From contig JASWHV010000009.1 in assembly GCA_030760725.1 (NCBI GenBank), forward strand, positions 93,236,780 through 93,300,779: a stretch of DNA of 64,000 nt, in the 5' to 3' direction. How positions within the stretch are numbered: position 1 is the first letter of the stretch; every line of letters starts with the position of its first letter. The position numbers and the translations under genes are program-made. The notes beneath the pieces are model-generated. The model had not been told where the DNA came from. It was given only the letters and a program-made list of their open reading frames with translations, and did no database searches. The stretch is from Neostapfia colusana. Lineage: Eukaryota; Streptophyta; Magnoliopsida; Poales; Poaceae. Shown one piece after another: positions 9,229 to 20,508 of this stretch.

Positions 9229-9808
9229 CCACAAGGGAGCAATGTACGTCCCCGCTTCATTCTAATAGCTGCACCACACTGGCTCGTTTGTTTCTACTTC
9301 CCGCCCTACAAATCCACCTCATTCTAATCAGCCACCGCAGCAATGCCCTGCTATGGAAGCACCTCGTATGCCTATGCCTCCTGTGCCCCGTCCCAACATG
9401 GGCGCCTATGCTCAAAACCAGCCTCGCCCCAACATTCCTGCTGTTATGGGAAACAAGGCATGTTTTTCTTGCGGAGAGGTGGGACACTTTGCAAGTCAGT
9501 GCCTGAAGAAAGGCCTTGGACAGCCAAGCAATGCACCTAAGCAGAATCCACGGCCGAATGGAGGAGCAATGCAAGGTAACCCTGGACAGCAGAACTATGC
9601 TCGTGGCAAAGTGAATCACGTCTCTGCTGAGGAAGCACAACAAGATGAGGACGTCGTAATTGGTATGTTTCTTGACAACTCCAACCCAGCCACTGTTTTA
9701 TTTGATTCCGGAGCATCGCATTCATTCATTTCATCCAAGTATGTTGCCAAGTATAACCTGCCCATATCCAACATGAAACAAACTATGTTGGTTAATTCTC
9801 CCGGTTGA
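9229..9808 (+). pseudogene. CH1 gag zinc knuckle and aspartic protease start
   Basis: After the stop at 9226 the frame shifts and the reading from 9353 gives PMPPVPRPNMGAYAQNQ and a complete zinc knuckle, CFSCGEVGHFASQC (CX2CX4HX4C). The protease motif follows as LFDSGASHSFISS. The protease reading ends in TGA at 9806 (LVNSPG then stop) where CH2 has Gly-Glu, a single G-to-T change. The knuckle binds element RNA, and the protease would cut the polyprotein. Frame break before the knuckle and stop within the protease are both inactivating. Confidence 0.8.
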
Positions 9809-11124
9809 GAGATGAGAACTAATATAGTATGTCCGAAAGTAAGACTTAAAATAAGGGGGTATACTTTCTCGCCAACCATATTGTCTTGGATTTCCAAGGG
9901 ATTGACATAATAGTTGGAATGGACTGGTTAATCAAGTACAACGGAGTGATTCAATGTGATCAGAGGATCGTGCAGTTGTCGAGTGAGCACGGTACTTTTA
10001 TTGAGTTCGAGGCAGCCCAACCTACAACGGAGAAAGCAGTGCTAAACCACATCCAAGAAGTGACATTGGAAAGCATTTCGGTGGTTCAAGAATATTCAGA
10101 TGTGTTCCCGGAAGAACTTCCAGGTATGCCACCTGACCGGGACATTGAATTTGCCATTGATTTAGTACCCGGAACTGCACCTATAGCGAAGAGGCCATAT
10201 AGGATGCCTGCTAATGAATTAGTGGAGCTCAAGAAACGAATTCAGGAGCAGCTAGATAAGGGTTTTATACACCCAAGCTCGTAACCGTGGGGAGCCCCCG
10301 TGCTCTTCGTGGATAAGAAGGATGTTACCCAAAGAATGTGTGTGGACTATAGGTCTCTCAACAAGGTGACGATCAAGAATAAATACCCGCTGCCCCGCAT
10401 AGAGGACCTATTCGATCCAATGAAAGGTGCCTGAATTTTCTCCAAGATTGATCTTTGGTCGGGATACTTCGAGCTGAAGATTAAACCCTCCGACATACCC
10501 AAGACTGGATTTCAAACACGGTATGGTTCGTATGAATATACCGTTATGTCATTTGGGTTGACGAATGCACCTGCATACTCTATGTACCTCATGAATAAGG
10601 TCTTCATGGAGTATTTGGACAAGTTCGTCGTGGTTTCATCGATGATATCATAGTGTATTCAAAAAGCCAGGAAGAACATGAAGAACACTTGAGATTGACA
10701 TTGCAGAAACTGCGAGAGCATCAATTATATGCTAAGTTCAGCAAGTGTCAATTTTGGCTAAAGGAGATATCATTCTTAGGCCACATCATCTCCGAAGGAG
10801 GAGTATCGGTTGATTCCAGAAAAGTGAGAGATGTTTTGAACTGGAACCAACCGCAGAATGTGAGGGATATTCGTAGTTTCCTTGGGATGGCTGGATACAA
10901 CCGCCGGTTCGGCAAGAATTTTTCCAAAATAGCGAAGCCTATGACTGAATTGCTTGTATGAACCAAACCATGTCAATACCGCTTTGAGGAGCTAAAGAAG
11001 ATATTAACAACAGCGCCGGTTTTGGTATTGCCGAACGTGAGCAAGAATTTCCATATATATTTGGACGCATCAAAACAAGGGCTTGGATGTGTGCTCTTGC
11101 AAGGAGGCCGAGTGGTAGCCTATG
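9809..11124 (+). pseudogene. CH1 protease C-terminus, reverse transcriptase, RNase H start
   Basis: The reading from 9886 shows IIVGMDWLIKYNGVIQC (protease end), EYSDVFPEELPGMPPDR and the RT entry PIAKRPYRMPANEL. Stops follow at about 10282 (Ser codon to TAA in SSPWG) and about 10432 (Arg CGA to TGA, a CpG-type C-to-T change). RT wording SKIDLWSGYFELKIKP and MSFGLTNAPAY is clear. The catalytic FIDD motif is destroyed because one T is missing near 10632. The reading 10653-10961 then gives YSKSQEEHEEHLRLTL and FLGMAGYNRRF. RNase H begins as YLDASKQGLGCVLLQGG and is cut at 11124 by the solo LTR. Confidence 0.8.
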
Positions 11125-14100
11125 TGACACGACCCCAATGGTCTTGTCGAGCCAGGATCACGTTGAGGGGTGCTGCGTTGCACAGCACCGGATAACACAC
11201 TTCAAAGGTACAAAGCGGAAGCAAAGTTTATTACATAAAGAGGTTTATGAACAGTTTTACATCAAAATAGGTCCAGTCTACACTCACGGGCGTAGACTAC
11301 GCATCAAGTTCACGTTCAGCCCGTGAACGTGTCCTTGCTAGCACACACACACACTAACACGGCGGCGTGCATGACTCCCACTCGACGGGGTTCCCCTCCT
11401 GGGGTTCCGTCTCCTCCTCGGGAGTCCCTTCCTCATAGGACCCTGCAAAAGCTTCAAACACAAGCAGTGAGCACGAAGGCTCAGCAAGACTGACCCGTCT
11501 CTCCTAAACATGGAACTTCTACATGAGGGGTGATGGGTACATGAGATAAAAACAAGTTGCAAGGGACTCGCCTAATTAGTGGAACCTTACTTTAAAGTTT
11601 TAGCAGCAGGTGGTAGAGAACCTTACGCTAAGGCACATGAGAGAGCCGCAATCAAACAAGAAACGCATTTCTCTCATGTACTTTGCCCAAAGTTGAAAGG
11701 AACTTTAATTCACTCTAAACTACAGCAAATCATTAACAATCAAGTCCATCTTTCAATCAGCAACATTTTAACATGTAACTAGCCTGTTCTTTCTACGTCA
11801 CGGTACAGTGAACAAGTGGTACTCACTGACCGCGAGGGATGGCGATTATAATCGATTTACACCTGCAGGGTTACCCGAACAACCCGTCACGTACGCCCGT
11901 ACACGATGTTGCCTACAACAACCATCACGGACGTCGTACGCAACCACCTTTCACCCATCAGCCAAATGTTGAACCGGTCCAATCGTCCTGAGCAAGAGGT
12001 CTCTGCACGCGCATCTCAGTGCCGCCAGCCGATTTACACCTCAAGCTCTCAACCTACCCTCTGAACGACCAGCTATGCCTCAACACCCAGCTACCCGAGT
12101 TACATCGGTTTCCCGGTTCTCATATAGCCGGTAGGTCTTCGGTACTGTTCTAGCTTGTTCAACAGGCCCGCACACGGCTCGGTCCTCAATCGACACAAGT
12201 GGAGCTACAGCACACAGGCCCCAAAGTCCTGCTGCCCTTACTCTCTGCTCGGTCTCATCTTTCTTGCCATGTGTATCATGTGCTTTCCCTACCCGAGTCG
12301 AGTGCCTCTAGCCTATGCTCACGATTAGTTCCAACTAATCGACTTGTACCGAATCCTACATAATCTTAGCATTGCAATAGCTAACGGGGTTGTCAATCCT
12401 AGTCCCAACCCATGGTTTTCTTGGCTATGCAAGTGGTTTCCAAACAAGACTCTAATGCAAGGAATCATCATACTCAAATAAGTGCTCAAAATAATAAAAA
12501 TTTGTAAGAAGGTTAATGCAAACCGGAGCTTGCCTTGCTGCTCTTGGTCATAGGCTAGCTGCTCCTCCGGAGTAACGAAGTCTAGGACTTCGGGTTCCTC
12601 CTCGACCTTAGCGACTACATGATATACAAGTATATGTATTAATTTAAATGCATTTGATTGAATTTAAACTTGTGAAGTCTATAACTCTTACTAGACAGAG
12701 CCATTGACTGTGAAACTTTTACTGTGGCTTGGTTACAACCTAAACAGAGACTTGGTCAAGTTTTAGTTGCAGCAAAGCTCATTTGAGCCCTCCACAATTA
12801 ATTATGTACTTGACCTTAATTGAAGGTATTTAGGGTATTCTAAGGATTTTCATGAAACAGACTATGACTTTCTGAAAACTAGATTTTTAGAGGGTTCTAA
12901 TGGAGTTGGTTTCACTTAATTTTAAGGTCCCTAGCTAAATATATGAGCTAAATAATTTCAGAGAAAATTCTGAAAATGTTTATGAACATTTTCTAATTTC
13001 TCTGGAACAGTTTCACTAATCACACCATTAGGTGAATCAAATGAGCTCAAATGGATCTGAAATATTTATGGTAGTTCAGGGATATTTTGGTGACCATCAC
13101 AGCAAAATTTAAGAATTTTCCTCTAAGGGATTCTCCAGTTAAAATTCCATAACAGTTTAAATTTTGAGGAATTAATTCTGGAGAAATAAGGATTTTCATG
13201 AAGTGAAACTTGATTTGCTGGAAAGTACTCAAAGAGCTGAATCCAACAAAATTTGGTTCACTCGATTTGGAGCTTCCTAGCCAAAGTTATGAGGATTTGA
13301 AGTTTGAATGAAATCTGAAAATCGGGGAAAAGTTTAAACCTGTGGTGGGCCACGGGGACACGTGTTGCACACTGAGGCGTCGGCACACCGGGGTCTATGG
13401 GTTTCCTGCGCACCAGCACAACAAATCCCAGCCGCACCCGATCCCGATTTGAATTTTTAAGCCACTGACGCATGGGCCAGCCGGCTTCGTCTTCCTCCGG
13501 AAGCTCCCTCGCACCCGCCCGCCTCCCCTCGCCGAAGCAGACCCGCAGCTCGCCGGCTTGCCGCTGCCGGCTATCGCACGGTCTGAAACTTTCCGCCAGG
13601 GGGTTGTCAACGTCGAGGAACACGTCTGTGGGGTCAGTTCGAGATGGCGGTGACCGGAAATAGCCCGGCGACGTGCGGCGGCCTCGGTTGAGGTTCGGCT
13701 CCATCGGCCGTGGGTTCTAACCCGCCAAGACCTCGAACAATCGGTTCTACAGCATCAGTACACCTCTAGGAAGATCGACAAGGTTTCAAAGGTGTACGAA
13801 GATGGCGGCAAGTTGGTCGGCACCGTGTGACCGATCGTGCCCGCCATGAACATCCTCAATCAAGCTCAAAATTCGTCACTCCTAGTCGGTTTCATACCAC
13901 AGATGCAGAAAGGAAATTGATCGCCGGCTAGTCCAGTGCCTATGTGCAAGATTTGATAATTTAAGAAGGATCGTAGAGCGGGAATTTGAAGAATCCGTAC
14001 CGGAAGCTCGGTTTAAGACCGCCGGAGTAAAATCTGGAAATTCGTAGCGGATTCTTCACGGTTTGCTTCAAGACTTGGAGGAGAGCAACACGGTGGTCGC

Positions 14101-15192
14101 GCGCTCCTGTTGCCGCTCTTGCTGACCCGTGAAAGCCCCTGTGGAACGCTGTGCACGAGTGCCTGACCTTCGGCTGAGGTTAGGTCGCCGCTGTGGCGAT
14201 CGTTCTCGGGCAAGGGATGCCGGAGCTCGGGGTTCTTGGCGTCGGGGAAGTCGAGTGTGACCTCAGGGTGCTGCCTAGCAGCTCGGGGAATGAGGGGGCG
14301 CGATGTTTTCGCGGTTTCCCGATCGAGCAGAGGGGCGGAAGGCCGGGGGCTCGGTGTTCACTGGGGAGAAGGAAGAGGGCGATGATCGCTTCGGTGGAGC
14401 GCGTGGAGCGCCTTAAGCGGACACCGGAACCGACCCTGGGCTCGCGTGTGGAAGCGGGAAGCAGCTGGTGGCGCTGCTTCTCCTCGGTGGCGCACGAGCT
14501 GCCCTAGGTGGAGTAGAACCGGCAGAGGCAACGTCCACTGCTTCGGTTGCAAGTCTTCAGCAGCCTATGACAGGTGGGTCCCACCCCTATTTTAACCTCT
14601 GAGATTAACTCCTTATCACTGTTGTAAACAGTAATCCCCACAAAGCCCCTGGTGATTTGAATTATCAACCTTTGAGCCATTTGAATTGACTAGAATTCAA
14701 ATTGGGTTTGGTTTGGATAAATTTCAGCACATGTTCAGTTTGAAATTCAAATAAAGTTTGAATTTGCCCCACTTAGCTCATGTCAAGATCAACTCCAAAT
14801 GGAGTGAAAATTGGTGTGTGAGCTCACAAAAATGTGCTGAGTAAGAATATGTCGCCCACTTTTGAATTCATGGGATAAAAACAGTTTGAATTTGAATGTA
14901 GTTTCAAACTGGCCCCTTTCTAGCTATGCCCCAAAATGACCTCACAAGGTTTTGAATTTGGGTGAAATTTGGCATGGACATTCCTAGCAATGTGTAGGAG
15001 TTTTTCATATGCCCAGCCCCTATATATTACATGTGGGAAATACCACTTTTGCAATATGTGAGTTTGTTCTCTAATGAGTATGTTGATGGTGGTTACATGC
15101 TCTTCAAAATGTGTTCATCAACTTTCTTCAAATGAGGTGTGTGTGTGTGGTGATGAACACTTCAAGCATGTGTCAAAACTGAGGCCCTTACA
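11125..15192 (-). repeat. Solo LTR (4068 bp) of the inner-element family
   Basis: It starts TGACACGACCCC and ends GAGGCCCTTACA, matching both LTRs of the inner element (34606-38662 and 46019-50076) along its whole length. It is flanked by a perfect 5-bp duplication CTATG (11120-11124 and 15193-15197). Removing it restores the RNase H sequence of CH1 (VVAY then ASRQLKKHE). No internal region is present, so this is a solo LTR left by recombination between two LTRs. Orientation follows the inner element, where PBS and polypurine tract show the coding direction is minus. An AATATATA TATA-like box lies at 15021-15028 on the minus strand. Confidence 0.92.
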
Positions 15193-16102
15193 CTATGCAT
15201 CGAGACAACTAAAGAAACATGAGCTGAATTACCCCACACACGATCTGGAACTTGCAGCCGTGGTACATGCCTTGAAGATTTGGAGGCATTATATCCTCGG
15301 TCACCGATGTGAGATCTACACGGATCACAAAAGCCTCAAGTATATATTCACGCAAACGGATCTGAATTTGAGGCAACGTCGATGGTTGGAACTCACCAAG
15401 GATTATGTTGTTGGAATCAACTATCACCCCCAAAAGACCAATGTAGTAGCTGATGCGTTGAGCCGAAAGGGAGCATGTCACCAACTCAGGGTTCGGGAGC
15501 TGCCACCAGAGCTGCGTAAGGAGTTCGAACGGTTACATCTCGGGTTCTTGAACGAGATGGAGGTGATAGAACTGAACTCAATTCTGGAACAAGAGATACA
15601 AGATTGCCAAGCAACAGATGAGGAAATAAAGGAGATTAAGGAAAGAATCCGACAAGGGATAGAAAAGGATTTCAAGCAAGACGAGAAAGGCACACTTTGG
15701 TTAGGGAAAAGGATTTGTGTGCCCAACATGAAGCACATCCGCGGCACGATATTAAAGGAGGCACATGAATCGCCTTATTTCATACACCCCGGCTGTACAA
15801 ATATGTACAAGGACCTGAAAACTTGCTATTGGGTGGATGGTATGAAAAGGGATATCGCTGAATATGTTGCCCTATGCGACACGTGCCAACGAGTGAAGGC
15901 CGAACACCAAAGACCCGCAGGACTATTACAACCATTGAAAGTAACCGAGTGGAAGTGGGAAGACATCAGAATGGATTTCATTGTCGGATTGCCACGTACT
16001 CAGTCGGGCTACGACTCTATTTGGGTTATCGTGGACCGATTGACGAAAACAGCCCACTTCATTCCTGTTAGGACCATGTATACCGTGGCACAATTATCCT
16101 AG
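15193..16102 (+). pseudogene. CH1 RNase H C-terminal part and integrase N-terminus
   Basis: It reads ASRQLKKHELNYPTHDLEL, EIYTDHKSLKYIFTQ, RRWLELTKDY and NVVADALSRK (RNase H of gypsy type), then the integrase HHCC finger (H...H, then CDTCQRVKAEH) and the core start MDFIVGLP with the first catalytic Asp. The predicted Met start at 15074 lies inside the solo LTR and is not genuine; true coding resumes at 15193. The frame ends in a TAG at 16100. RNase H removes RNA from the hybrid and integrase inserts the cDNA. Confidence 0.85.
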
Positions 16103-16730
16103 CTGTATATGGAGCAAATTGTGTGTCATCATGGAGTTCCGAAGAGGATAGTTTCAGATCGAGGTTCTCAATTTACCTCTAGGTTCTGGAAGAAGCTGCA
16201 TGAAGCCATGGGTACACTGTTGAATTTCAGCTCCGCATATCACCCGCAAACTGATGGGCAAACTGAGAGGACAAATCAGATTTTGGAAGACATGTTGAGA
16301 TCTTGCGCCTTGAAACATGGGCATAGTTGGGATAGGAGCTTGCCTTATGCTGAATTCTCATACAACAACGGTTACCAAGCAAGCTTGAAGATGTCACCTT
16401 TCAAAACATTGTATGGTAGATGGTGTAGATCACCGCTGTTCTGGAATGAGACCTGAGAAAACAAAGTATTTGGACCTGAAGTGCTGCAAGACGGCGAAAA
16501 GCAAGTCCAAACGATACGTGAAAACTTGAAGGCCGCTCAGTCACGACAAAAAGGCTATGCGGACAATAGGTGAAGGAGTTTGACATTCGAAGTTGGACAC
16601 TTTGTGTATCTTAAGGTGTCGCCTATCCGAGCCCAATGACGGTTCAAAGTCAAAGGCAAGTTAGCACGCCGCTACATCGGGCCATTCAAGATTTTGAGCA
16701 AGTGAGGAAAGGTAGCCTATCAACTAGAGC
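16103..16730 (+). pseudogene. CH1 integrase core, C-terminal part
   Basis: The reading 16109-16456 gives HGVPKRIVSDRGSQFTS (second catalytic Asp), AYHPQTDGQTERTNQILE (catalytic Glu in TER) and EFSYNNGYQASLKMSPF. All three acidic residues of the D,D,E triad are therefore retained across 15193-16456. A stop follows at 16454 and further stops occur near 16570 and 16640 before the C-terminal domain (SPIRAQ, FKVKGKLARRYIGPFKI). It is a broken gene with a preserved active site. Confidence 0.8.
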
Positions 16731-17050
16731 TGCCAACGCACCTCTCCGACGTGCATGACGTATTTCACGTATCCCAGCTCAAGAAGTGCCTAGGAGTACC
16801 GGAAGAACAAGTACCGATGGATGAGCTAGAGCTTCAAGAGGATCTGACCTACGCTGAACACCGCATCAAAATCTTGGATGTAAAGGAAAGGGTCACGAGG
16901 AACAAAGTGATCCATTGGTGCAAGGTACAATGGAGCCATCACACGGAAGCCGAAACAACATGGAAACGTGAGGAAGATCTCAAGATGGAATTCCCTCATC
17001 TCTTCTTCACTCTATCGAATCTCGAGGGCAAGATTCATTTAAGGGGGTAG
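16731..17050 (+). pseudogene. CH1 integrase C-terminus and chromodomain-like tail
   Basis: It reads VHDVFHVSQLKKCLGVP, then a tail with LTYAEHRIKILDVKERVTRN, VIHWCKVQWSHHTEAETTW and a terminal acidic/basic segment, the chromodomain layout of plant chromoviruses. Such domains are known to direct insertion toward particular chromatin. The open frame is 99 codons and ends at the polypurine tract (17041). The C-terminal part is intact, but upstream stops separate it from the integrase core. Confidence 0.75.
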
Positions 17051-17051
17051 G
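17041..17051 (+). promoter_or_regulatory. CH1 polypurine tract
   Basis: AAGGGGGTAGG lies two bases before the TGTAACACC start of the 3' LTR. It is the expected plus-strand primer site and fixes the orientation. Confidence 0.8.
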
Positions 17052-17053
17052 TT

Positions 17054-19779
17054 TGTAACACCTACAATTTCACTACCATGCATTGCATATGGTTTTCATG
17101 TAGAGAAGCATTTAAAAAGAAGAAGAAATAAAGAGAGGAATATAGAGGCAAATAAAATAATAAAATGAAATAGAAATGGAAAATAATGGAAATGAATATA
17201 AAAGTAAAAGAAATAAAAATAAAAAAGAAAATAAATAAAATAGCAAAATTGAGCCACCCCAAATTCCCCCCTTCCCCAATTTCCCAAATTTTTCCCAATT
17301 TTTTTATTTTCCCCAAATTTTCCAAAATTCCCCTAGGGGAATTCCCCCACACTTGGGGGGATTTTTTCCCAAATTGGCCGCACTAAATTACGGGGGGGAA
17401 CCCTAATTGGGCACCACCCCCCTTGGCCGCAGCCCATTAGGGGGTGAAACTCTAGCCGCCCCCCTTTGGACTTTTGTAGCTTTTATTTTCCAATTAATCC
17501 TAGCCATTGGTGGAATATAAATAATAAAATCCCAGCCCCTAGCTCCCACCTATTTTAAAATTAAATCTCACCCCTTGGATAATTGGGTTGCTAAAATCCT
17601 AGCCACCCTAGCTCTTTTCCCCCTTATAAATATAACTCCCCCAAGCAGCCCCACCCCTTCTCTTTTTTTTTTTGGCCGCTGCCTGCTTCCCTTGCTGCCA
17701 AGTCACACCCCCTGCTGGAATTTGGCCGCCTTCGAGCTCCGTCACGCCTCGCCGTCACCGGAGAAGAAGCCCCCCACGTCCTGCCCTAGCCGCAGCCTCA
17801 TAATTCTCCATGGAAAATCCTCCGCTGCTGCCATTGCAAGGGAAAGGGGAGGAAGGAGTGAGGTAGGTCTTCGTTACCCCTCTTACCACGTCACCGCTGT
17901 TTCTACTCACCCGTTTTCTTAAACCCCCTGCGAACAGAAAATTCTGCGTGTGGACAGACCATGTTTTGGCCAACTTTTGACGGTGGAATTGATCTACAAA
18001 GTGTGTCAAGATCATAACCACGTCCACACTTGATCCCAGCAGCCTTGATCATAATAAAACACTATGGAAGCCTACTAAAACATGCAAGAACACATGCAAA
18101 CTGATTTTTATAAACTGAACCATAGGAATTGCATTCATCCAATTCATTGAATCTTGAGTAAAGTGTGTGCATGATAATTGATTGCTGTAAATTTTGTATG
18201 TGCGTTGTCGTGAGTAGAAGGACACGCTCAAGAGGCCATCTACGAGAAGCTACAGCACCAAGACTTCGAGACGCTTGGGCAACGCGAACCGCAGGAGCAA
18301 GGCCATTGCCCCTTGACCATATTGATCCTATGTTTTTGAAACTGTTTTGCTTGCGAAAACTTGTATGCTTGAGTCAACTTGATGGGAAACCCTTTTATAG
18401 GAGTTTACCAGTTTTGTTGACCATCCTTGTTGCCGGGAAAGTTCATGAGTCGGGTATGGTTGTTTTTCCTTTTCTCTTCGCTTAACTTACGGGATACGGG
18501 AAGCTGAAATAAAACTTGTTAGCTACTGCACTCATATGAATAAAGATGATGAGAACTTGATGACGTTAATGAGCATCGAATCGGGGAGATCTAGGTGAGC
18601 TTGGTTCGTGGATGTTGCTGAATGAGATGGTAGTTTGCTTGCCGTAGATCTAAGGACCGGTTCATGCGAGAAAATGCCAGGAAAACTGTGCCACCACAAG
18701 GACAAATGTGGGTGCGGCTTAGCTGACTAATAGGTGTGTTGCTAGCTTGTTATGGACCGTTGGATGGCGCGGGGAATGGGAGTCTAGAAGGACTGCTCTG
18801 GGAACTGCATGACACAAGAGGGGGCCTGTGGGTGGGAGAATGGAGATTTGAGCCTGCCGGTGAAACCTCAGTGGATCCGTACATCCTAGTAGCCCCTTTG
18901 TAAAGGATATTTTCTGATCTCTTGGCCATACCCCGACGGTTGTGTACTGGTATAATGGAGGTTCTTTCTAGTCGCCGGCGGGTGACGAAATCACAAACTT
19001 GTGGGTAAAGTGGTGCCACCTCTGCAGAGTGTAAAACTATCATGATAGTCGTGCTTCCGGTTACAGGCACCTGGCCAACTTCCATGATTAGAGGTAAAAC
19101 TTGGGATGGTTATCATTGGTATTGGTTTTGGGACTGTTTTGGGTCATGACAATAAGATTGGTTTTGGTTATATGACAATGAGATGGTTATGAATATTTAT
19201 GAGTATGTGATGAACTTGAGAATGAGAAATGTCTTGTTGAGACTTGATAAATGGTGAATTGTGATGAGAGAATGTTGCTGAATAAATTGGTTATGATGGG
19301 ATTAAACTCACCTAGAAATAGTTGCTGTTTTTACCATGTTTGTGAAATAAAATGTGCTTGCCTCAATGAACCTCTTTATTCCCGACCTTGTTGTAAGCTA
19401 CATGTCATACTTTTACTGCACTTGCTGAGTACGACATGTACTCACCCTTGCATTCCCACATATATATCAGCTACAGGAGAAGAGTACTTCGAGGAACAGG
19501 TGGAGTACTAGGCGTGTGCACTACCGTCAACGTGCCTGTGGAGTTGAAGTTGGAGCCTGCTGTCTTTAGTTATTTCCACTGTCATTTAGAGTCTTCCGCT
19601 GCCAGAATAAATTAGATATTCATGAGTGAGACAATGAGTCAATGTAATAAATTACTTAAACAATATTTGTACATGATTATATCCTGAATTTCAGTTTGTG
19701 AAGTACATGTGTATGTGTGATAAACATCCTGGACACACATATGCATTCACTTGGTTCATTCTCGGAACCGGGTGTCACA
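17054..19779 (+). repeat. CH1 3' LTR (2726 bp)
   Basis: It begins TGTAACACC, ends GGGTGTCACA, and aligns by eye with the CH2 5' LTR (20509-23294). Its first 200 bp are A/G-rich and C-poor (17100-17240), followed by a C-rich, G-poor block (17250-17650), then a TATA box at 17625. The remaining 2.1 kb shares many blocks with CH2 (GCCTGCCGGTGAAACC, AGTGTAAAACTATCATGATAG, ACTTGCTGAGTACGACATGTACTCACC). ORFs called inside it are not supported. Confidence 0.88.
17625..17634 (+). promoter_or_regulatory. Candidate TATA box in CH1 LTR
   Basis: TATAAATATA follows a run of C and T. The same position in the CH2 LTR has TATAAATAAA (21091-21100), so the motif is conserved between copies. Transcription start is not determined. 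Confidence 0.55.
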
Positions 19780-20508
19780 TCCACCTCCCGAGCCTGGACG
19801 AGATCCCTCGTCACGATAAGGGAACTTTGCACCTCTACAAGCGAGAAGCAAAATAAAAAGGCTCAATAGCAAGAGAAAGACGAATGCGAAAGAAGTTTGG
19901 CCAGAAGAAGAACTTACGATCGAGCTCCCGAGTAACCTGGGCGAAGGCAGCTTTGTCCTTTTCGGCTTCACTCTGAAAGGCCCTCACCACATTACCCGCT
20001 TTGGTAATCTCCCCAGCGAGATTTGCCTTAACGGCCGCCATGTCTTCCTCCTTCTCCCGAAGCAATCAAAAAGCTTCCTCCCTGACCGCAGCAGCCACAG
20101 CACCTGAATGATCCGCCAAATCTCGAGCGACTGCGGCCTCTGCTCGGGTCCTTCTCGGCCTCCTCCCTCCACCTTGCCGCCTCGGCATTCGTAGACCTCT
20201 GACGAATGAGAGCTTCCTCGAGAAGCAGTCCCCGCTCAGCCTCCTGCTTGGCAAGCCTCCGCTCAAAAAGAAAACCGAGGGTACGGTCACAGACAAGATC
20301 TGGGGCCACCAGCGAAGAAAATAATAGGAATGAGGCTCACGCTGATCGGAAGCATGCCGAGATTGAGCATCTGAAGCGCGTCTAGAAAGCGGTCCCGGCC
20401 GAAGGTGAATTGCTCCACGGCTTCAGCAAGCCAAGAGCCGGGGAGAGGAACGTCCTCCGCCTGGCCCGCTATGTCACTAGAGTCGAAGGGTCGCCGATCC
20501 ACCAAAAG
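19780..20508 (-). pseudogene. Fragment of an intron-containing coiled-coil gene
   Basis: On the minus strand the reading from 20508 gives PFDSSDIAGQAEDVPLPGSW and VEQFTFGRDRFLDALQML, then a possible short GC-AG intron (about 20357-20300). An Ala/Glu/Arg-rich coiled coil follows (KQEAERGLLLEEALIRQ, AEAAVARDLADHSGAVAAA, DMAAVKANLAGEITKAG, AFAQVTRELDR). A convincing 83-nt GT-AG intron follows (19917-19835, donor GTAAGT, acceptor TTGTAG). One frameshift (near 20150) and one stop (near 20065) break it. CH1 and CH2 are inserted into the two ends; 10 more bases of it continue at 28951-28960. It resembles coiled-coil proteins often annotated in grasses as putative gypsy-type transposon proteins; identity is uncertain. 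Confidence 0.5.

Larger units (their letters stand above)
8161..19779 (+). mobile_element. CH1: 5'-truncated Ty3/gypsy chromovirus with nested solo LTR
   Basis: Domain order is gag, CCHC, protease, RT, RNase H, integrase, chromodomain, polypurine tract, 3' LTR (17054-19779), the Ty3/gypsy chromovirus arrangement. A closely similar element (CH2) lies at 20509-28945 and shares leader, gag, pol and LTR. CH1 lacks its own 5' LTR, PBS and pre-gag ORF: sequence equivalent to CH2 20509-24562 is replaced by an unrelated LTR fragment. A 4068-bp solo LTR splits the RNase H region. Several stops and frameshifts make pol non-functional. The right flank shows TCCAC (19780-19784); the left partner is lost. 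Confidence 0.85.

Noticed and set aside
15074..15192. N-terminal 40 codons of the ORF starting at 15074
   Set aside because: They translate the end of the solo LTR; the duplication CTATG at 15193 marks where pol resumes.
17062..17386. Phe/Tyr/Ile-rich minus and Lys-rich plus ORFs that look like membrane segments
   Set aside because: Produced by the A/G-rich low-complexity block at the LTR start.
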